Shown piece by piece: positions 59,001-64,000 of a stretch of 64,000 nt of DNA. The stretch is from NCBI GenBank assembly GCA_938743325.2, contig OW568868.1:62001-126000 (forward strand), given 5' to 3'. Numbering within the stretch: the first letter of the stretch is position 1; each line of letters starts with the position of its first letter. This DNA comes from Pycnococcus provasolii. Its lineage: Eukaryota > Chlorophyta > Pseudoscourfieldiophyceae > Pseudoscourfieldiales > Pycnococcaceae. The notes under the pieces are model-generated. The model was not told the DNA's origin and did no database searches. It saw only the letters and a list, made by a program, of their open reading frames with translations. A program made the position numbers and the translations under genes.

Positions 59001-59485
59001 TCGAAGTCCGCGTGAGTTGGCGTTCCCGATTCTGACTCGGGGAGAGGTGCGTCACGCAGAGCAGGTATGGAGCTAGAGGCTGTTAATGCTTGCTGGTTTG
59101 CCGCCTTGGAAGCCGCAGTAGCTGCTGAGTCACAATAATTATTTGGCGAAGAGGCGGCGGCGGTACTATTATTCGCGGACGCCCCTAAGTTCAACGAGTG
59201 AAGCACTGACGCGATAGAAGAGGTATTCGCTGCCCCCCTTTCGGCTGAGGCCGCGGCCGAGGCGTCATCAGGTTGCGACGCCTTCACACCCCCACTGCGG
59301 AGAGAAGCCCACATAGCATCAAACCCGGAAGACGAAGCAGAACCAGAAGGAGCAGCAGATACACCACAAGACGAAGAGGGCGAGGACGACGACTGCAAAA
59401 GCGCCCACGCTGCCTCTGCGCGTTTGGACGACGACGACGAGGACGACGCAGCAGCCATGGCAGCCATGGACTGGTCCGAGGGCAT
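56009..59485 (-). CDS. DNAAF5: dynein axonemal assembly factor 5 (HEATR2-like HEAT-repeat protein), two exons
   Basis: Exons 59485-56892 and about 56666-56009 give about 1,083 residues. The N-terminal 170 are Ser/Ala-rich. HEAT repeats follow from about residue 175: EPVREAAVCTLQGLLSAHV, GHRRHRVRACAIKCLKSLLG, then SPHVRLEMLHTIAYWMLDM and the HEATR2-like stretch RIRATRLLEVSILCSE...VARCLAYVGYF. DNAAF5 is a cytoplasmic factor for preassembly of axonemal dynein arms, so the organism should build motile flagella. A GTAAGT at 56891 precedes the stop of the first frame; the acceptor CGAG ending at 56667 preserves the frame, though a stronger-looking CAG at 56674 does not. The last residues come from a dispersed repeat. 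Confidence 0.8.
56667..56891 (-). other. intron in DNAAF5, acceptor uncertain
   Basis: The donor GTAAGTCTGCC is at 56891 (minus strand). The interior is rich in GGTGGT triplets. The frame-keeping acceptor is CCCGAG ending at 56667. The stretch between is non-coding in character and the second frame has a non-ATG start, so an intron is needed even if the exact acceptor is wrong. Confidence 0.6.
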
Positions 59486-59583
59486 GCTGAGCTGAGGGAG
59501 CGATCTACGACTGACTGGAGCGAGACTTGTGCGCGGCCCCCCCCGGGGGAGGTAACCCTAGTTTGTTTGGTCAGGGGTGAGGG

Positions 59584-59592
59584 AAACCCTAA
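59584..59592. promoter_or_regulatory. telo-box
   Basis: AAACCCTAA about 100 bases upstream of the DNAAF5 start, with a second ACCCTA at 59556. Confidence 0.45.
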
Positions 59593-59707
59593 CGCATAGT
59601 CTATGGGGCATGATGGATGCATGATGGACCTTCCTGCTGCCTTGCCTTGCTTTGCCTAGTTTGCCTACGCGCGCAGCACATAGTCTCATATGTAGTGAGC
59701 CCACAAC

Positions 59708-60721
59708 TAGGGGAGCTGAGCTCCCTTTCGCCCTGATCCCAGACCTGAGCCCGAGCCAGGAGCCCCGTCCTCCTGAGCTCAGAGCTCAGACCACCCCCTC
59801 CCCTGAGCTCAGAGCTCAGCCTCCCTCTCAGAGCTCAGCCTCCCACTCTCCTGAGCTCAGAGCTCACAAGCTCCGGTCCCAAAGTCGTGTGACTGCCCAA
59901 AGGTTAGGGCACCCGTCCCAAAGCTAGTTGGGTAGGTTTATAACAGCCAAAACTACTGCCCCCCAAAACGGGATTTTAAAAATTGGAGGAAACCCGTAGT
60001 CTGAGGTGGTTACGGAGCAGGAGTACAGCCCATGCCGGCAGCATGGCGTCGTCGCCGGTGGTGGTTGCGCGCGTAGTGGCGCAGTCTGAGGTGTATGGCT
60101 GGTGGGCAGGCTCACAGGCTGACAGGTGGGGGACTGGTTGACCTCATGTAAGTTGATCTTGTAACATCATGAACAACATCTTGTCCTATAACCTTAAGGT
60201 CAACCCACTCTCCCTTAAGGTCGCATCCCCCCCCCCCCCGTGTTGGTTTCATGTTCGTACATGTTGTTACATGGAGCTTACTTAAGTCTTACCAACAAGG
60301 CATAAGCCTGCCGCGTAGCCAGTGAGCCAGCCATACACCTCAGACTGCGCCACTACGCGCGCAACCACCACCGGCGACGACGCCATGCTGCCGGCATGGG
60401 CTGTACTCCTGCTCCGTAACCACCTCAGACTACGGGTTTCCTCCAATTTTTAAAATCCCGTTTTGGGGGGCAGTAGTTTTGGCTGTTATAAACCTACCCA
60501 ACTAGCTTTGGGACGGGTGCCCTAACCTTTGGGCAGTCACACGACTTTGGGACCGGAGCTTGTGAGCTCTGAGCTCAGGAGAGTGGGAGGCTGAGCTCTG
60601 AGAGGGAGGCTGAGCTCTGAGCTCAGGGGAGGGGGTGGTCTGAGCTCTGAGCTCAGGAGGACGGGGCTCCTGGCTCGGGCTCAGGTCTGGGATCAGGGCG
60701 AAAGGGAGCTCAGCTCCCCTA
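59708..60721. mobile_element. 1-kb foldback element with 395-bp inverted arms
   Basis: Bases 59708-60102 reappear in reverse complement at 60327-60721 with no mismatch noticed by eye; the loop is 224 bases. The ends read TAGGGGAGCTGAGCTCCC, and the outer TA may be a TA target duplication. Each arm carries an internal cluster of CTGAGCTCAGAGCTCAG units (59770-59865), itself palindromic. No transposase frame exists; the 79-91 codon frames in the arms are mirror readings of the same repeat. It lies between DNAAF5 and the formaldehyde-detoxification gene, outside coding sequence. Confidence 0.85.
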
Positions 60722-60775
60722 CTGATATTACCGCTACACATACCTGGAATAATCCTGGATGGTGGCCCCAGTCCG

Positions 60776-63037
<2,262 letters not shown>

Positions 63038-63045
63038 AGCTTACT

Positions 63046-63135
63046 GTAGATCCCTCATGATTCAGTACAGTAGACTACTGTATGTAATGGAGTGCACTTT
63101 ACGATAGTTTGTCCAACGGTCGTCCATTCGCCGAC
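63046..63135 (+). repeat. dispersed 3'-end repeat, copy 5
   Basis: Begins GTAGATCCCTCATGATTCAG eight bases after the stop of the fusion gene, in sense orientation. A short GTACAGTAGACTACTGTA palindrome is inserted into the otherwise conserved start, and the copy then follows the TTTGTCCAACGGTCGTCCATTC block. Confidence 0.7.
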
Positions 63136-63320
63136 CTAAACTCAGGTTGTCCAGTCCGTCCCGTCCAGCTCGCGGCCGATGTTTTTGTAGAGTGATTCAG
63201 GTGGTATGTAAGTTGCCTGAATCTGTCCAAAATCGGAGTTCCTTTTTTTCATACCAACGGAAGGTGTCCATCACGTCACTTCGCACTTCGCATCCTACAT
63301 TTAAGTTATTTGTTTTTCGA

Positions 63321-64000
63321 TGACGATGGCGGCCTTATCCTTCATGTCTTGTCTTGTCGTCACGCTCTCGCTCTTAACTTCAGTTCACGCGCTTAAGTGC
63401 TACTCGCAAGGTAACGTCACTGTCCCCTCCTGCTCGTGCCACCCCACGTGCGGGACGTGCGGATACAATAACGACCCAACCAAGGCGGTGGACTGCATCA
63501 CCTGCGCGGATGGAAGCGCGGTCAAACCGGTCTACGCCGACGGCACGGGCTACTGCGGTGAGCCGCCGACTGGTTCAAACTGCTTCGTGCAACCGGAAGT
63601 CGCTCTCGACAACTGCAAGTGCCACCCCACGTGCGGGACGTGCGGATACAATAACGACCCAACCAAGGCGGTGGACTGCATCACCTGCGCGGATGGAAGC
63701 GCGGTCAAACCGGTCTACGCCGACGGCACGGGCTACTGCGGTGAGCCGCCGCCAGGTACGTCGGATGATACGTCCGGAGGTCAAGCGCCAACTTCTTACC
63801 ACGTGGTCAAGAGCTCGATGACGCTTGAGGGCGTTACGAAGGACACCTTCGACGCCGCGAAGTTCTCGGCAGGCATGGCGGCCGCCCTTGGGCTCGAAGC
63901 TGACCTCATCCGAGTGCAAGACGTGACGGAGGTGTCGCGCCGCCACCTGCTTGCCGCGGGCGTGAAGGTGGACTTCATGGTGGCCGCCGATGACGTTGCG
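63321..64000 (+). CDS. secreted Cys-rich repeat protein (5' part, runs off the window)
   Basis: Open from the ATG at 63321 to the end (226 codons so far). A signal peptide (MAALSFMSCLVVTLSLLTSV, cleaved near HA-LKC) is followed by two Cys-rich modules CHPTCGTCGYNNDPTKAVDC...GYCGEPP, which are identical over 132 bases (63437-63568 and 63620-63751; period 183). Next comes a module with MTLEGVTKDTFDAAKFSAGM and SRRHLLAAGVKVDFMV, a pattern found in algal surface proteins and similar to the RRRGMLEE region of the X8-G8 protein at 24302-29368. It is probably an extracellular or coat protein; function unknown. Confidence 0.8.

Noticed and set aside
59652-60741. Two near-identical small proteins on opposite strands
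   Set aside because: They are the same inverted arm of the foldback element read from each end, with composition set by GAGCTC repeats.

Overview
The window reads as nuclear DNA of a photosynthetic, flagellate, probably green-lineage microalga with a compact genome. The evidence is plastid- and thylakoid-type targeting sequences, a starch-binding CBM20 protein, an OPR-repeat protein with a RAP domain, Ser-Pro(n) hydroxyproline-rich-type linkers, a C-4 methylsterol oxidase, and an axonemal dynein assembly factor (DNAAF5/HEATR2). Genes lie on both strands, a few hundred bases apart. Most are single open frames. The few introns that could be placed are short GT-AG introns of 68 to about 225 nt: in the CBM20 gene, the OSCA/TMEM63 gene, the glucan synthase, DNAAF5, and probably between the GH72 module and the glucan synthase. 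The lineage call is an inference; no rRNA or tRNA gene was found to anchor it.

Layout. 1-3.5 kb: a TA-flanked MITE and a CBM20 coiled-coil protein resembling pyrenoid SAGA proteins. 3.6-16.7 kb: a Yar1-like ankyrin protein, a JmjC/cupin oxygenase, PAM18/TIM14, a GT23-like fucosyltransferase, sterol C-4 oxidase, a plastid protein, cytochrome b5 reductase, a secreted Pro-rich protein, an ARM-repeat protein, and low-complexity proteins. 17-23.7 kb: a GT11-like membrane glycosyltransferase and an OSCA/TMEM63 channel. 24.3-42 kb: a cell-surface beta-1,3-glucan region. It holds an X8-G8-beta-helix-X8 membrane protein, convergent with a GT48 beta-1,3-glucan synthase whose 5' end abuts, and probably splices to, a GH72 beta-1,3-glucanosyltransferase. 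43-47.4 kb: an OPR-RAP gene and a broken paralogue around a small gene. 48-56 kb: a MORC ATPase, an AlkB dioxygenase, a coiled-coil protein, a thylakoid-lumen protein, and small unknowns. 56-63 kb: DNAAF5, a 1-kb foldback element with 395-bp arms, and a formaldehyde-detoxification fusion (S-formylglutathione hydrolase plus class III alcohol dehydrogenase). 63.3 kb to the end: the 5' part of a secreted Cys-rich repeat protein.

How it fits together. The strongest theme is beta-1,3-glucan at the cell surface: polymerisation (GT48), transglycosylation (GH72) and candidate binding (X8/CBM43-like modules) are encoded within 18 kb, and two of the activities may be one polypeptide of about 4,044 residues. 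Three further patterns recur. A short dispersed repeat lies, always in sense orientation, at the 3' ends of four genes. Telo-box or TTAGGG-like motifs lie in several promoter regions. Protein repeat arrays (OPR, ARM, Cys-rich) are strongly homogenised.
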